The notes below the pieces were generated by a model, which was given only the letters and a program-made list of their open reading frames with translations, had not been told where the DNA came from and did not search any database. The position numbers and the translations under genes are program-made. DNA of 64,000 nt from Anniella stebbinsi (taxonomy: Eukaryota; Chordata; Lepidosauria; Squamata; Anniellidae), in contig JARDYH010000004.1 in assembly GCA_029215795.1 (NCBI GenBank), forward strand, positions 206,130,017 through 206,194,016, read 5' to 3'. This document shows, in pieces, positions 62,378-64,000 of this stretch (position 1 is the stretch's first letter; every line of letters begins with the position of its first letter).

Positions 62378-64000
62378 GTAAGTCTTAAGAATGTATCCAG
62401 GATTTTGTTTCAGATATTGTTGTCTGTCTGTCATCTGAGCTTTGAATTTGTTACTCCTATTTGATTAGTTGGTTTCAAGGAGAAAAAGCTCTTTTGCAAG
62501 TTTGGTGAGCTATGAAGGTGCTGGATTGCCCAGGGCTACAAAAAGCCACAACATGTGGCTAGTGGGTTGATTTAGCTTGGTCACAGGTGGTGTAGACAGG
62601 TTTATCACAAATTACCATGGTTTAGCACTTATTCTTTTCTAAACCGAGTGGCTACTGTGGGGGAGTTTGCATAACACGACAACGCACTCTGGCGAACAAG
62701 CTACGTAATGTGGGTTGTTCATGGAACAACCCAGGGTTACCTTGACTTGATCAGGCTTACCGTGGGTTGTTCTTACTCTCAGTCCTCCAGCTGGCTCTGG
62801 CACATATTCCAGGGGACTATGCAGCCGAACATGTCTTGCATTCCCATCCCACCCTGCTCGTGACCCCATTTTGTTCCCTAGGAGGTTCAGAGAGGGACTC
62901 GGGCCCTGACATTTGCGCATATAGGGTCATCCTGTGTGTGTAATTTTGGCCCCAGGGATTTGCGTAAATGTCTTCATTATTTTTTAATTTGATTATTGTT
63001 GTTGTTTGGATGTTCACAGTTGTGCAAATGTGCAGTTGTGGCTGTCAAAAATATATATAGGCTTGTCTTGTCTATTTTCAACAAAACAGGAAAATTCTCC
63101 CAACCCCTTAAAAGTCAAGAAACAGAACAACTGTGTTGGGCGCACTGGTGACAATATACACAACAAAGATAAAGATAATATTATCAATAGCAATAATTCT
63201 CCTAAAAAGTATTTAATGTTATAATCTAGTTGAAACAAAAGACAATGAAAACAAATACACAATATACATCAGACTAAAAAACACAGTATTAAAACCTTCA
63301 AAAACTATCTTTTCGTACAAACACTTAACTAACACCAAACACGTTTCGATCTATGGTCTTCTTCAGTGATAAAATAAGTATTCACTATTTGCAAACATTT
63401 AGTCAACAATACATACAACACAAATATCAGTATCAATAGGTACTACTGCAGTGTTAAAACCAATTTGGAACTCTTGCCTATCCTTCCTTTGATATATGTA
63501 ATCTTACAGAACTATACTTTTTATAAAATAGATAGCTTTAAGGGGGACCAAAAGGTCCACCAAGGATGATTGTTTTTTGGTTTGACAAGAGACTGCAGTA
63601 GCCATATGAATATCAAGTAATAATAAAATAGTTCTGTTTGGGCACCAACCCCCAAATTTGTTCCAGAAGGTTTGGGATGGTCTAGAGCAGATTTGGGTGT
63701 GTTGTGTAATTTATTTAAGCTATTTATATACTTCTCAGTATTATAAAATCTGTAAGCAGTTTACATAAGACATACATAAAATACAATATAAAAACCAATA
63801 GGTGTCAAAAGGTGTCTAAAGCTGGTCACAGTTTCCAACCTCTCAAACCACACATGGGAGAGCATTCCAGAGGGTGGGTGCCACTATTGAGAACTCCTGC
63901 TTCCATGCTGTAACTTCTCTAATAACGTTGGGTTTAGCCCACAGCTTTCATTATTTTGAATGGAGGCATACCGGAAGCTTTTCTCTTCCTATTTTTTTTT
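62378..64000 (+). other. intron 26 (to window end)
   Basis: No exon seen. 63335-63370 carries 'aacacgtttcgatctatggtcttcttcagtg', a motif type I recall from dispersed repeats. 63700-63960 is a reversed LINE 3' end. Confidence 0.4.
63700..63960 (-). mobile_element. LINE 3' end fragment, reversed
   Basis: The minus strand reads '..gtaaactgcttacagattttataatactgagaagtatataaatagc', running into an AT-rich tail, like other CR1/L2-type ends here. Confidence 0.5.

Overview
The window is vertebrate nuclear DNA, most likely from a squamate reptile (a lizard). This is an inference from three things: a CENPE gene with GT-AG introns, DIRS and L2-like retrotransposons with AT-rich tails, and tRNA-derived SINEs and hAT MITEs of the types common in lizards. 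The + strand of the whole window belongs to one gene, CENPE, which encodes the mitotic kinetochore kinesin CENP-E. The motor-domain exons lie upstream of base 1 and the last C-terminal exons lie beyond base 64000.

Layout. Exons E1-E7 (1611-7191) encode the segment just after the motor and the first coiled coils. Intron 7 holds a near-complete DIRS retrotransposon (8318-14208). E8-E15 (14807-22823) encode more coiled coil, including one 1974-base exon, E11, that contains ten 62-residue tandem repeats. Intron 15 holds an L2-like LINE with a 1011-codon open frame. From about 27085 the tail-proximal exons are duplicated in tandem. Copy A runs 27085-45300, a short extra copy C runs 45318-46440 (exon 16 only), and copy B runs 46548-59300. 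E24-E26 (59783-62377) are single copy and end with the strongly conserved CENP-E motif [11 protein letters not shown].

The duplicated exons (E16, E18-E22) all have lengths divisible by three and phase-0 ends, so the duplication can be spliced in frame. It would double the part of the tail that corresponds to the kinetochore-targeting region of human CENP-E. E23 is the exception: it ends in phase 2 or runs into a stop in both copies, and E22 to E24 joins in frame without it.

Comparing copies A and B gives natural filled and empty sites for several mobile elements. Copy A alone carries a second DIRS element (34356-40117), a foldback hAT MITE (31944-32646) and a TIR element (41342-41876). Copy B alone carries a LINE fragment (48273-49605) and a probable solo LTR (57810-58442). 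No RNA gene, CRISPR array or other protein gene is supported, apart from a weak minus-strand terminal-exon candidate at 165-591. Exon limits come from splice motifs, frame and recalled similarity to mammalian CENP-E; no alignment was run.
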